NCBI RefSeq assembly: GCF_020422885.1
Contig: NZ_CP084622.1
Span: 2,499,001 to 2,563,000, forward strand
DNA from: Mesobacillus sp. S13
GTDB taxonomy: Bacteria > Bacillota > Bacilli > Bacillales > Cytobacillaceae
DNA: 64,000 nucleotides
Direction of reading: 5' to 3'
Shown: piece by piece, positions 1 to 9,003 of the stretch
Numbering within the stretch: the first letter of the stretch is position 1
How the letters are laid out: every line of letters starts with the position of its first letter
Made by a program: the position numbers and the translations under genes
The notes under the pieces: model-generated
Told to the model about the DNA's origin: nothing
The model's input: only the letters and a program-made list of their open reading frames with translations
Database searches by the model: none

Positions 1-597
1 GTTGAATCCATAGCTCTTAAATGTGACATCACCAATCCGGAAGATGTGAAGAGCGTAGTAGAACAAACTGTGGAGAAATTCGGCCGGATCGATATCCTTG
101 TCAATAACAGTGGAGCTTCCTGGGGAGCGCCGGCTGAGGAAATGCCGCTTGAAGCATGGCAAAAGGTATTGAATGTCAATGTAACAGGAACTTTCTTAAT
201 GTCCCAGGCGGCTGGGAAAGTCATGCTGGAACAAGGGTCCGGCAAGATTATCAACATTGCCTCTGTTGCTGGACTGAAAGGCTCCAATCCAAAGGTAATG
301 GACGCAATTGGCTATAACGCCAGCAAAGGGGCTGTCATTACTTTTACAAAGGACCTGGCAGCAAAATGGGGACCGCGCGGAATCTATGTTAATGCGATTG
401 CACCGGGTTTCTTTCCGACAAAGATGTCAAAGGGACTGCTGGAAAAAGGTGGCCAGGCAATTCTTGAGGGAACTCCATTACGAAAATTCGGCTCTGACAC
501 GGACCTTAAGGGCGTAGCAGTATTCCTGGCGGCAGCAGCGTCTGATTACATTACTGGTGATGTAGTCGTTGTGGATGGCGGGACACATGTACTGTAA
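1..597 (+). CDS. SDR family oxidoreductase (5' end outside window)
   Basis: This is the C-terminal part of a classical short-chain dehydrogenase/reductase, an NAD(P)H-dependent alcohol/ketone oxidoreductase. The frame is open from base 1, so a GTG at 46 is internal and not the start. Visible family features are the NNSGA variant of the NNAG motif, the Ser of the catalytic triad in the IASVAG strand, the YNASK catalytic Tyr-x-x-x-Lys, and the APG motif after it. The protein ends with the usual GGTHVL-type tail. It lies 15 bp before a thiolase in what looks like a single operon, so a 3-hydroxyacyl-type dehydrogenase role is plausible. The substrate cannot be read from the sequence. Confidence 0.9.
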   Translation, partial: VESIALKCDITNPEDVKSVVEQTVEKFGRIDILVNNSGASWGAPAEEMPLEAWQKVLNVNVTGTFLMSQAAGKVMLEQGSGKIINIASVAGLKGSNPKVMDAIGYNASKGAVITFTKDLAAKWGPRGIYVNAIAPGFFPTKMSKGLLEKGGQAILEGTPLRKFGSDTDLKGVAVFLAAAASDYITGDVVVVDGGTHVL

Positions 598-612
598 AAG
601 GAGGCAGCTCCA

Positions 613-1782
613 ATGAATAGAGATGCAGTGATTGTATCTGCAGTCAGGACGGCGATTGGCAGGCAGGGAGGAGCACTTGCTACGGTACCTGCCCATGTGT
701 TTGGTGCAGAGGTGATCAAAGAGGCAATCAGGAGGGCAAACGTACAGCCTGAAATGATTGAGGATGTCATCATGGGGAATGTCATCAGCGGAGGTGGGAA
801 CATTGCCCGACTTACAGTGCTGCAAACAGGACTTTCCCTTGAATTGCCTGGCCTGACGATCGACCGCCAGTGCGGGTCAGGTATTAATGCAGTCAATCTT
901 GCCGCCCAGGCAATTATGTCGGGAGCGGGCGATATCTATGTTACTGGCGGCATCGAAAGCATGAGCAGGGCTCCTTATTTAATGGATAAACCAGAAAGAC
1001 CCTATAGCCCTGTGCCACCAAATTTCAGGAAGTCCCAGCTGTCACCTAAAGAAATCGGAGATCCGCCAATGGGAATCACAGCAGAGAATCTCGTAACAAA
1101 ATATGCAATTAGCAGGGAAGAGCAGGATGAATTCGCACTCTCCAGCCAGCAAAAAATGGCGGCAGCGATGGGTGAAGGCCGGTTTGATGAACAGATTATC
1201 CCAATCTCGATACCTGTCCGAAAGGGTCCACCGGTCATTTTTTACAAGGATGAGTATCCACGGCCGCAAACGACTTTGGATGCCCTGGCTCAACTTAAGC
1301 CAGCGTTTTTACCGAATGGGACTGTCACAGCCGGAAGCAGTTCCGGTCTGAATGATGCCGCGGCAGCATTACTTGTTATGTCAAGGGAGAAAGCACAAGA
1401 ATTGGGTGTGAGACCAATGGCCGTCATAAGGGAGCAGGCAGTAGCCGGGGTAGATCCGAATCTAATGGGCATTGGACCAGTTCCTGCAGTCAGGAAAGTG
1501 CTGGAGAAGTCTGGATTGACGCTCGATGACATGGACATCATCGAGATAAACGAGGCATTCGCTGCCCAGGTCATTGCATGTGACAGGGAGCTAAAGATGG
1601 ATATGGAAAAGGTCAATGTGAATGGTGGAGCAATTGCCCATGGGCATCCTCTTGGAGCCACAGGAGCAATCCTTGTGACGAAAGCTGTTTACGAGCTCGA
1701 AAGAAGAGGCGGACGGTATGCGCTTATCACTGCCTGTATTGGCGGAGGACAGGGTATCGCCACGATCATTGAACGAGAATAG
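613..1782 (+). CDS. thiolase family protein (acetyl-CoA C-acyltransferase)
   Basis: A 389-residue thiolase, full length for the family. It catalyses CoA-dependent cleavage of 3-ketoacyl-CoA, or the reverse condensation. The nucleophilic Cys is at about residue 87 in DRQCGSG. The His of GHPLGATG lies near 345 and the second catalytic Cys in CIGGGQG near 375. An AAAGGAGG-like ribosome binding site precedes the ATG. Gene order SDR-thiolase-kinase-CoA ligase supports a degradative role rather than polyhydroxybutyrate synthesis. I see no frameshift or missing catalytic residue. Chain-length preference is not determinable. Confidence 0.93.
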   Translation: MNRDAVIVSAVRTAIGRQGGALATVPAHVFGAEVIKEAIRRANVQPEMIEDVIMGNVISGGGNIARLTVLQTGLSLELPGLTIDRQCGSGINAVNLAAQAIMSGAGDIYVTGGIESMSRAPYLMDKPERPYSPVPPNFRKSQLSPKEIGDPPMGITAENLVTKYAISREEQDEFALSSQQKMAAAMGEGRFDEQIIPISIPVRKGPPVIFYKDEYPRPQTTLDALAQLKPAFLPNGTVTAGSSSGLNDAAAALLVMSREKAQELGVRPMAVIREQAVAGVDPNLMGIGPVPAVRKVLEKSGLTLDDMDIIEINEAFAAQVIACDRELKMDMEKVNVNGGAIAHGHPLGATGAILVTKAVYELERRGGRYALITACIGGGQGIATIIERE

Positions 1783-1812
1783 AAATTTCAGCTTAAAGGA
1801 GGACTGGTACTT

Positions 1813-2868
1813 ATGGCTTCTGATACGATTCCAATCAGACAAGGAGAAGAACTTGATACCAGCGTGATCGAAAACTACTTAAGGGAGCAATTGCCGAATC
1901 TTCCTGGAGATAACCTGACGATTGAGCAATTCAGCTTTGGAAAATCCAATTTAACCTATCAGCTGAAGATTGGGGAATGGGAGGCGGTCCTACGGCGTCC
2001 CCCACTTGGTCCTGTGGCACCAAAAGCCCATGATATGGAAAGAGAATATAAAATCCTAAAAGAAATCAGCCCTCATTTTTCAGCAGCTCCGGAGCCCTAT
2101 TTGTTCGCTGATGAAAGAGTGATCGGCAGTCCATTTTTTGTGATGGAAAGAAAGCGCGGCATTGTCCTTGACACCGATTTTCCCGAAGGCGTCATGCCAA
2201 CTGATAAAATATGCAGATCATTGTCTGAAACGATGGTCAACCATCTTGTCCAGCTGCACAGTATCGATTACCAGAAGACAAAACTTACGGAAATGACAAA
2301 ACCAGAAGGCTTCATGGAAAGGCAGGTCATTGGCTGGATCCGCCGCTATGAGCGGGCGGAAACGGATATTGTTAAAGGAGTGGAGCAGCTGAAGCAATGG
2401 ATGCTGAAAAACGTATCTGAATCTGAAACTCCAGCTATTATCCATTACGATTACAAATTGAATAATGCTATGTTCAATGAGGAATTGACTGAAATGGTAG
2501 GACTGTTCGACTGGGAGATGACTACAGTGGGTGATCCGCTTGCCGATTTAGGTGTCGCGATGAGCTACTGGATTGAACCCGACGACTCTGATCTTTTGAA
2601 AAAAGGGATGGGAAAGCCGCCCGTTACGGTGACCCCCGGCTTTATGACACGTGATGAATTTTTGGAGGACTATGCCAGGAAAAGCGGCAGGGACCTGGCC
2701 AACATGAACTTTTATCAAACATTCGCTTATTTCAAACTTGCTGTCATTTGCCAGCAAATCTATTACAGATGGAAAAAGGGACAAACGAGGGACCCACGGT
2801 TTGCACACCTTGATGCATTTGTCAGCAGCCTGATACAATATTCTCTTTACACAGCAGAAAAAAAATAA
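1813..2868 (+). CDS. phosphotransferase family protein (APH/ACAD10-like kinase)
   Basis: A 351-residue protein of the aminoglycoside phosphotransferase (APH) fold, in the branch resembling the N-terminal kinase domain of ACAD10/11. Visible are the N-terminal nucleotide-binding lobe (FSFGKSNLTYQL, then a Lys/Arg-containing strand AVLRRPP), the catalytic-loop equivalent IHYDYKLNNAMF near residue 213, and the metal-binding DWEMTTVGDPLADLG near 237. Some members of this family phosphorylate hydroxy acids or hydroxyacyl-CoAs so that phosphate can be eliminated. Others have no known substrate. An AAAGGAGG site precedes the ATG. Antibiotic resistance is unlikely given the fatty-acid-type neighbours. 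Confidence 0.88.
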   Translation: MASDTIPIRQGEELDTSVIENYLREQLPNLPGDNLTIEQFSFGKSNLTYQLKIGEWEAVLRRPPLGPVAPKAHDMEREYKILKEISPHFSAAPEPYLFADERVIGSPFFVMERKRGIVLDTDFPEGVMPTDKICRSLSETMVNHLVQLHSIDYQKTKLTEMTKPEGFMERQVIGWIRRYERAETDIVKGVEQLKQWMLKNVSESETPAIIHYDYKLNNAMFNEELTEMVGLFDWEMTTVGDPLADLGVAMSYWIEPDDSDLLKKGMGKPPVTVTPGFMTRDEFLEDYARKSGRDLANMNFYQTFAYFKLAVICQQIYYRWKKGQTRDPRFAHLDAFVSSLIQYSLYTAEKK

Positions 2869-2884
2869 CAGAAAGGGCTCGGTG

Positions 2885-3616
2885 ATGATGAAAGTTCACC
2901 TTTTGCTAAAAAAAGAAGACATCGATAAACAGAAAATGGCTGATAATAAAATCGCTGTTGTTTTCGATGTTCTGCTTGCGACTTCCACTATCGCGTCTGC
3001 TCTTGAGTTTGGAGCCAGGGAAGTCATCCCCGTGCTCGATGGAAAGGAAGCTGAACAGGAAGCTGAAGGCAAGGAAAAGGATAGTTTCGTTCTTGTCGGA
3101 GAGTATCAAGGGACAACAATTGACGGGTTCCTTTCGCCAAACCCTCTGGAATTAAAGGAAAAGATTGCAGGGAAGTCTGTCATTCTCTCCACTACAAATG
3201 GAACGGTTGCTCTCAAAAACTCTGCTCATGCGAAGGCGGTTTATGCGGCATCCCTGTTGAATTGCGAGGCAGTTGCGAAACATATTTTAAAAGAATACCA
3301 GGGCGAGACGATTGTGGTTGTCTGCTCAGGGTCCTCCAATGAATTCAATATCGAAGATTTCCAGGGAGCGGGCTGCTTTATTGACTGCCTAATTAAGCAA
3401 TTCCGCGAAGAGTTTTTTCTAACTGATTCTGCCTATGCTGCGTATAGTTTCTACCATGGGCACAATCAAAATAGTGTTGATATCTTAAAAGCTTCTCGAG
3501 TCGGACGGATGCTGAGCAAACATGGATTTGAAAAGGAAATTGAATTCGTTTCTCAGCAAAATATATTTAATAAGGTCCCTATGCTTTTAGATAAAAACCG
3601 GATCATTGCTGTCTGA
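2885..3616 (+). CDS. 2-phosphosulfolactate phosphatase family protein (ComB-like)
   Basis: About 243 residues. The Mg-dependent phosphatase family is recognised from FDVLLATSTIASALEFGA near the N terminus, a GEYQG segment, and STTNGT followed by a CSGS loop. Characterised members (ComB) dephosphorylate 2-phosphosulfolactate in coenzyme M or sulfolactate synthesis. Here there is no ComA or sulfonate gene beside it. The gene sits between an APH-type kinase and an esterase in a catabolic operon, so it may act on another phosphorylated hydroxy acid (inference). Three possible starts (GTG 2882, ATG 2885, ATG 2888) follow an AAAGGG site. I chose 2885. Confidence 0.8.
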   Translation: MMKVHLLLKKEDIDKQKMADNKIAVVFDVLLATSTIASALEFGAREVIPVLDGKEAEQEAEGKEKDSFVLVGEYQGTTIDGFLSPNPLELKEKIAGKSVILSTTNGTVALKNSAHAKAVYAASLLNCEAVAKHILKEYQGETIVVVCSGSSNEFNIEDFQGAGCFIDCLIKQFREEFFLTDSAYAAYSFYHGHNQNSVDILKASRVGRMLSKHGFEKEIEFVSQQNIFNKVPMLLDKNRIIAV

Positions 3617-3652
3617 ATTGACAGCGCTTACACAAAAAGGAGGAGAGAAAGT

Positions 3653-4606
3653 ATGGCATTAAAACCAGAAGTAAAGGCTTTGCTCGAAGCGTTTGCCAAT
3701 AATCCTGTTCCGCCGCTGGAACAGCTTCCATTGGCAGAAGCCAGGAAGGGATTTGAACAGTCTGCAAAACTAATGAGCAGAGCAGAAAAGCTGGCCAAAA
3801 CGGAAGATCGGAAAATAAAAGGGTTTAATGGAGAAATAGATATCAGGGTCTATACACCAAAAGGACCTGGTGAATCTCAGTTTCCGGCCATTGTCTACTA
3901 CCATGGAGGCGGGTGGGTAATCGGAAACATTGAAACACATGATGCCCTCTGCCACACATTAGCCAATGAAGCTGAATGTAAAGTAGTTTCAGTGAATTAC
4001 AGTCTCGCTCCAGAAAGCAAGTTCCCGGTTGCAGTAGAAGATTCATATCTAGCTGCTAAATGGGTGTTTGAAAACGCTGACGAGCTGAATATTGATAAAA
4101 ACTTTATAGCAGTCGCAGGCGATAGTGCAGGAGGGAATCTTGCAGCTGCTGTCAGCTATCTTGCAGTCGAAAGGCAGACACCGTCGATTGCTTACCAAAT
4201 GCTGTTTTACCCTTCTACAGGATTTGAGTATACTCCATCTTACGAAAAATACGGCGAAGGCTACCATTTAACGAAGTCCACAATGAACTGGTTCCGTGAA
4301 CAATACCTGAACACACCAGCTGATACCCTAAACCCCCTGGCGGCACCTATGCTGATTCCCGATGATATCACTGCCAAGCTTCCGCCAGCTCTGATTATGA
4401 CGGCAGAGCTTGACCCATTATGTGATGGAGGCGAGCATTTTGCCAACAAACTGAAAAATGCCGGAGTGGAGACGGAATATGTTTGTGTCCCGGGTATGCT
4501 CCATGGTTTCCTAGGCATGACCGAATATTTGCCAGACGGGAAGAAGGCAATCAAGGACGCTGCAGCGGCTTTTAAAAAACAAAGTTCTCTTAAACCAGTT
4601 GAGTAG
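3653..4606 (+). CDS. alpha/beta hydrolase, HSL-type esterase/lipase
   Basis: A 317-residue esterase of the hormone-sensitive lipase (family IV) type. The oxyanion-hole motif HGGGW is at 84-88, the nucleophile Ser158 is in GDSAGG, the acid is in TAELDPLCDGG near 253, and the catalytic His is in GMLHGF near 285. No signal peptide is seen, so it acts in the cytoplasm. GGAGGAG precedes the ATG. Within the operon it could release an acid from an ester, or open a lactone, before CoA activation by the next gene. The true substrate is unknown. Confidence 0.92.
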   Translation: MALKPEVKALLEAFANNPVPPLEQLPLAEARKGFEQSAKLMSRAEKLAKTEDRKIKGFNGEIDIRVYTPKGPGESQFPAIVYYHGGGWVIGNIETHDALCHTLANEAECKVVSVNYSLAPESKFPVAVEDSYLAAKWVFENADELNIDKNFIAVAGDSAGGNLAAAVSYLAVERQTPSIAYQMLFYPSTGFEYTPSYEKYGEGYHLTKSTMNWFREQYLNTPADTLNPLAAPMLIPDDITAKLPPALIMTAELDPLCDGGEHFANKLKNAGVETEYVCVPGMLHGFLGMTEYLPDGKKAIKDAAAAFKKQSSLKPVE

Positions 4607-4623
4607 AAAATAAGGAGGAATGG

Positions 4624-6303
4624 ATGATGCCTAATCTTCATTTAGAACATTGGCCTAAAATATCTAAGTCACTAAAATTGCCTGAAACCTCACTCTATGA
4701 AAATTTGAAAGTCAGTGCTGACCGATATCCAGACCAGAGCGCGATTTACTATTATGGAAATACAATTTCCTATAAGGAGCTTGATAAAGAGGTCAACGCG
4801 CTTGCAGGATTCCTCCAGCAGAAGCTGGGTGTTGCTAAAGGGGAAAGAGTTCTGTTGTTCATGCAAAATTCACCACAGTTTGTGATTGGATTCTATGCCA
4901 TTTCAAGAGCAGACGCAGTTGTGGTCCCGATCAACCCGATGCTGACCGCAGAAGAACTAAGCTTTTATATCAAGGATTGTGAAATTAATACTGCGCTGGT
5001 TGGCCAGGAGCTTTATGGCAAGGTTGAGCCGCTTATAGAAACAACTCCATTAAAAAATGTGGTAGTTGCCGCTTATTCAGATTATATAGGGAATCGTTTT
5101 AACGGAACAGTACCTCCGGAGGCAGAGGCAAAAAGAAAGATTTACGAACAGCCGGGACATTTCCTCTGGAAGGAAACCATTGCGGCAAAGCATGAACCCA
5201 GAAAGCATACGACCAGCGCAGGTGACCTTGTTGTGCTGCCCTATACTTCTGGAACAACGGGACTGCCAAAAGGCTGCATGCATACGAACCGAACTGTCCA
5301 GGCGAATACAATCGGCGCCTACCACTGGTCGAGTTCTACCACCAGTGCGGTTCATTTAACGACGCTGCCATTGTTCCATGTGACCGGAATGGTCCACAGC
5401 ATGCATATGCCGATTTATTCAGGCAGCACAATGGTGCTCATGACAAGATGGAACCGCGAGGCAGCCGTTGAATTGATTCAATCGCAAGGGTGCACGCACT
5501 GGGTGGCGATTGCAACAATGATCGTTGACTTCCTTGCAAACCCCAAACTGAAAAAAGAGGATATCGCAACGTTAACCTCGATTTCAGGCGGCGGCGCAGC
5601 GCTCCCTGAGGCAGTTGGAGAAAAACTGTACAAACTTTCTGGCCTGAGGTTTGTGGAAGGCTACGGACTTTCAGAAACAATTGCCCAGACCCACTTCAAC
5701 CCGCCTGATAGGCCAAAAATGCAATGCCTTGGAATCCCGTCTTTTGATGTTGATGCAAGAATCATTGAACCTTCAACCGGAAAAGAACTGGGTGCAGGAG
5801 AAATTGGCGAAATCATAGTGAATGGTCCGCAGGTAATGGTTGGTTATTACAACAGGGAAGATGAAAACAGGAATTCATTCATTGACATAGACGGCAAAAA
5901 GTTTTTCAGGACAGGTGACATAGGCCGTTTCGATGAAGAGGGATACTACTTCATGGTCGACCGCGTCAAAAGGATGATCAATGCTTCCGGTTACAAGGTA
6001 TGGCCAACGGAAGTGGAATCGTATCTCTACAAACATCGGGCAATACAGCAGGCGGTGGTCGTTGGTATTCCAGATCCAAAAAGAGGGGAATCCGTGAAGG
6101 CCTTCGTGATTCTGAATGAGGGGTATGAGGGGGAAATAAGCGAAGAAGAAATAATAGAATGGTCCAAACAGCATATGGCGGCCTACAAATATCCAAGGGA
6201 GATTGAGTTCAGGACACAGTTTCCTATGACAAGCAGCGGAAAGATATTATGGCGGAAACTACAGGAGGAAGAACGGGAAAAGGCTGAAAAACAGGTGAGG
6301 TAA
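4624..6303 (+). CDS. AMP-binding acyl-CoA synthetase
   Basis: A 559-residue class I adenylate-forming enzyme of the long-chain fatty acid-CoA ligase group. It activates a carboxylic acid with ATP and transfers it to CoA. Motifs seen in order: YTSGTTGLPKG phosphate loop, GYGLSETIAQTH (A5), the RTGDIGRFDEEGYY hinge region (A7/A8), RVKRMINASGYKV, and the C-terminal catalytic Lys in SSGKILWRK. AAGGAGG lies 5-8 bp before two ATG codons (4624 and 4627); either could start the protein. It follows the esterase by 17 bp and precedes the ABC transporter by 44 bp. Together these suggest the imported compound is a carboxylate. Confidence 0.93.
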   Translation: MMPNLHLEHWPKISKSLKLPETSLYENLKVSADRYPDQSAIYYYGNTISYKELDKEVNALAGFLQQKLGVAKGERVLLFMQNSPQFVIGFYAISRADAVVVPINPMLTAEELSFYIKDCEINTALVGQELYGKVEPLIETTPLKNVVVAAYSDYIGNRFNGTVPPEAEAKRKIYEQPGHFLWKETIAAKHEPRKHTTSAGDLVVLPYTSGTTGLPKGCMHTNRTVQANTIGAYHWSSSTTSAVHLTTLPLFHVTGMVHSMHMPIYSGSTMVLMTRWNREAAVELIQSQGCTHWVAIATMIVDFLANPKLKKEDIATLTSISGGGAALPEAVGEKLYKLSGLRFVEGYGLSETIAQTHFNPPDRPKMQCLGIPSFDVDARIIEPSTGKELGAGEIGEIIVNGPQVMVGYYNREDENRNSFIDIDGKKFFRTGDIGRFDEEGYYFMVDRVKRMINASGYKVWPTEVESYLYKHRAIQQAVVVGIPDPKRGESVKAFVILNEGYEGEISEEEIIEWSKQHMAAYKYPREIEFRTQFPMTSSGKILWRKLQEEEREKAEKQVR

Positions 6304-6347
6304 TACCACTCCTTCGCGGCAGCTATTAAAATTCAAGGAGGATTTTA

Positions 6348-7211
6348 ATGGAGATTTTGGTTCAGCAGTTGTTCAATGGGCTTACCATAGGAAGTGTTTA
6401 TGCACTTGTTGCCCTTGGACTTACTCTAGTTTACGGTATCCTTCATATCCCAAATTTCGCTCACGGTGCTTTGTATATGATGGGTGGTTACATCACCTTG
6501 ATGATGATGGTGCAGTACGGCCTTCATTATTGGCTGGCTATCCTGGTTTCTGTCATTGTTGTTGGTCTTATTGGCGTGCTGATGGAACGATTGGTCTTTT
6601 ACCCATTGCGGCATGCACCGCCAATACACGACAAAATTGCGGCAATTGGAATTCTATTGTTTCTGGAAGCCTTTGCCCAGTATGTCTGGGGAGCCGATTA
6701 TCAAACAATGCCGACACCATATGGCCAGGTCATTCAATTATTCGGTTTGACCTTTACTATGCAAAGATTACTGATCATCATTGCAGCGATTGCCGTGATG
6801 GTTCTGCTTTACCTTTTCCTGAAAAAGACATATACAGGAGCATCGATCATCGCCATGTCACAGGACCGGGACGGCGCTAACCTTGTCGGAATAAATACCA
6901 ACCGGGTCGCGATGCTGACGTTCCTGATTTCCGGAGGGCTTGCTGCGATTGCTAGCTCTCTGGCTGCACCTATCAATCTGGTTTTTCCAGGCATGGGACA
7001 GCTGGTGATTTTAAAAGCATTTGTCATCATCATTCTCGGCGGCATGGGCAGCATTCCAGGAGCCATCATCGGCGGATATATTTTAGGGTTCAGCGAAAGC
7101 CTTGGTGCCACGTATATTTCTAACGATTATAAAGATATTATCGCGTTCATCCTGCTGGTGATCATTCTATCAGTAAAACCAACAGGTCTCTTTGCAAAGG
7201 GGGGACACTAG
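6348..7211 (+). CDS. branched-chain amino acid-type ABC transporter permease (LivH family)
   Basis: A 287-residue hydrophobic permease of the HAAT family, first of the two channel subunits. The N-terminal NGLTIGSVYALVALGLTLVYG segment and the GGMGSIPGAIIGG loop, which is the site contacting the ATPase, are typical. AAGGAGG precedes the ATG. Its TAG stop overlaps the GTG of the next gene by one base, so translation is probably coupled. LivH-type systems import branched-chain amino acids, but also aromatic acids, urea and amides. The acyl-CoA gene neighbourhood makes a non-amino-acid substrate more likely here. Confidence 0.93.
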   Translation: MEILVQQLFNGLTIGSVYALVALGLTLVYGILHIPNFAHGALYMMGGYITLMMMVQYGLHYWLAILVSVIVVGLIGVLMERLVFYPLRHAPPIHDKIAAIGILLFLEAFAQYVWGADYQTMPTPYGQVIQLFGLTFTMQRLLIIIAAIAVMVLLYLFLKKTYTGASIIAMSQDRDGANLVGINTNRVAMLTFLISGGLAAIASSLAAPINLVFPGMGQLVILKAFVIIILGGMGSIPGAIIGGYILGFSESLGATYISNDYKDIIAFILLVIILSVKPTGLFAKGGH

Positions 7212-8236
7212 TGGCAAAAATCATCAATAAACGGACTATCATTCTGGCACTCGTGATATTTGCCATCGTCTTTCCATTGGTGACTCAAAATGACTATTTC
7301 ATCCATGTAATGACTCTCTCTTTCATCTGGATGATTGGAGTTTATGGTCTTAACCTATTGGCCGGATATACTGGATATCTATCATTGGCACATGCTGGAT
7401 TCTTTGCGGTTGGTGCGTATTCCTTAGGTCTTTTAACAGTAAAAGCACAAATGAACTTCTGGCTGGCTTTTGCGCTCGCCTTGATTATCACAAGCGTACT
7501 TGGATTATTGATTGGCCTGATTGCGCTCAGGACAAAAGAACACTTCTTTGCCATTTATACTCTATGTGTAGGGTATATCCTTTATCTCGTCATCGATAAG
7601 TGGGACAGCTTAACAGAGGGCGTCCGGGGACTTATTGGAATTCCGGCACCTGCCAATATCGGACCGATTTCCTTTGAAACACCTTTATCACAATATTACT
7701 TGGTCCTCGTTATCCTGCTCGCTGTGATCATGATTGTCTACCGGATCGTGAATTCTTTGACAGGAAGGACTTATATCGCCATTCGCAATAGTGAGGACCT
7801 GGCACAGACAATCGGTATTTCTACGATGAAAAATAAACTCGAAGTCTTCGTACTTTCAACTTTCTTTGCCGGATTGTCAGGAGCTCTCTACGCCTCTTTC
7901 ATCCGCTTCATAGGGCCTGATATAGGGAACATTGTCATCACGTTTGATTTGCTGACTTACCTGCTGATTGGGGGGATCGGTACACTTTCTGGTCCAATCG
8001 TGGGGACTGTTTTGGTCGTATGGATTTCACAGCAGCTGCAATTTCTCCAGGATTACCGCATGCTTATTTTCGGACCGATCCTTACCCTGCTAGTGATCTT
8101 TTACCCACGGGGCATCGCAGGTTCGATTGCTGAGTGGAAAGGAAAACGAGCAGAGAAAAAGCTTGCCAAAGACCAGCAGGATAAACGCTTCTCACAAAGT
8201 CCAATCGCAGCAGACAATCAGGTAAAGGAGGGATAA
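7211..8236 (+). CDS. branched-chain amino acid-type ABC transporter permease (LivM family)
   Basis: A 341-residue second permease subunit. LLAGYTGYLSLAHAGFFAVGAY in the first third and GGIGTLSGPIVGT in the last third are the LivM signatures. The last one carries the EAA-like contact with the nucleotide-binding subunit. The start is GTG, overlapping the livH stop. A hydrophilic, lysine-rich C-terminal tail of about 35 residues follows the last membrane segment. It forms a transporter with the neighbouring LivH, LivG, LivF and lipoprotein receptor genes. Confidence 0.93.
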   Translation: MAKIINKRTIILALVIFAIVFPLVTQNDYFIHVMTLSFIWMIGVYGLNLLAGYTGYLSLAHAGFFAVGAYSLGLLTVKAQMNFWLAFALALIITSVLGLLIGLIALRTKEHFFAIYTLCVGYILYLVIDKWDSLTEGVRGLIGIPAPANIGPISFETPLSQYYLVLVILLAVIMIVYRIVNSLTGRTYIAIRNSEDLAQTIGISTMKNKLEVFVLSTFFAGLSGALYASFIRFIGPDIGNIVITFDLLTYLLIGGIGTLSGPIVGTVLVVWISQQLQFLQDYRMLIFGPILTLLVIFYPRGIAGSIAEWKGKRAEKKLAKDQQDKRFSQSPIAADNQVKEG

Positions 8237-8238
8237 GG

Positions 8239-9003
8239 ATGTTCCTTGAAACGAAGAATTTAACGAAGAAATTTGGCGGTTTGACAGCAGTTAACAATGT
8301 TGATTTCTCCATTGAAAAGGGTAAAATCAATGCCATCATCGGACCTAATGGCGCCGGCAAGTCAACGTTTTTCAATTTAATCAGCGGCTTCCATCCTCCA
8401 AGCTCAGGCACTATTATCCTAAAAGGGCAAGATATCACCAAAATGCCTCCTAATAAAATTGCTGAATTGGGAGTCGCACGCACCTTTCAGACTACGAATC
8501 TGTTTGAGCAGTCAACAGTGCTTGACAATGTGTTCGTCGGGCATAGATTAAGGACGAAATCAAATTTGCTGGATGCTGTTTTGAGGTCAAAGAGGTTGAA
8601 AAGAGAAGAAGAAAAATGCCGAGAAAAAGCGCTCGAAGTGATAAAGTTCACCGGATTAGAAAAGGTTGCCGGCAAGTTGGTGGGCAGCCTGACTCAGGAA
8701 GAGAAAAAACGGACGGCTTTTGCTCTGGCCCTTGCGACGGAACCGGAAATTGTTTTTCTTGATGAGCCTGCAGCAGGTGTCAATCCTGATGAGACAGAAG
8801 GTTTGGCTCAATTAATGAAGAAAATGGTGGATAAAGGGATTACTGTATGCCTGATTGAACACAAAATGCAAATGATTATGAAACTAGCAGACAAAATTAT
8901 GGTTCTCAACTATGGAGAGAAAATCGCAGAGGGCACTCCTGAAGAAATCAGGAATGATCCCAATGTCATTAAGGCTTATCTGGGAGGGAGCGCAAGTGCT
9001 TAA
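8239..9003 (+). CDS. ABC transporter ATP-binding protein (LivG family)
   Basis: A 254-residue ATPase. Walker A is GPNGAGKST and Walker B is IVFLDEPAAGVNPDE. The switch His lies in LIEHKMQMIM. The signature loop reads GSLTQEEKKR in place of the standard LSGGQ-type sequence (LivG proteins usually have LSYGQQR), which is a noticeable deviation. A GGAGGG site precedes the ATG, two bases after livM. The C terminus with the ILGGSA-type end (AYLGGS) is usual for LivG. The gene overlaps livF by 8 bp. Confidence 0.92.
   Translation: MFLETKNLTKKFGGLTAVNNVDFSIEKGKINAIIGPNGAGKSTFFNLISGFHPPSSGTIILKGQDITKMPPNKIAELGVARTFQTTNLFEQSTVLDNVFVGHRLRTKSNLLDAVLRSKRLKREEEKCREKALEVIKFTGLEKVAGKLVGSLTQEEKKRTAFALALATEPEIVFLDEPAAGVNPDETEGLAQLMKKMVDKGITVCLIEHKMQMIMKLADKIMVLNYGEKIAEGTPEEIRNDPNVIKAYLGGSASA

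Noticed and set aside
478..896. Minus-strand ORFs opposite the SDR and thiolase genes
   Set aside because: Shadows of well-supported genes; no ribosome binding site and Cys/His-rich, non-family translations.
1813..2868. Aminoglycoside resistance phosphotransferase
   Set aside because: APH fold, but the sequence type and acyl-CoA operon context indicate a metabolic kinase.
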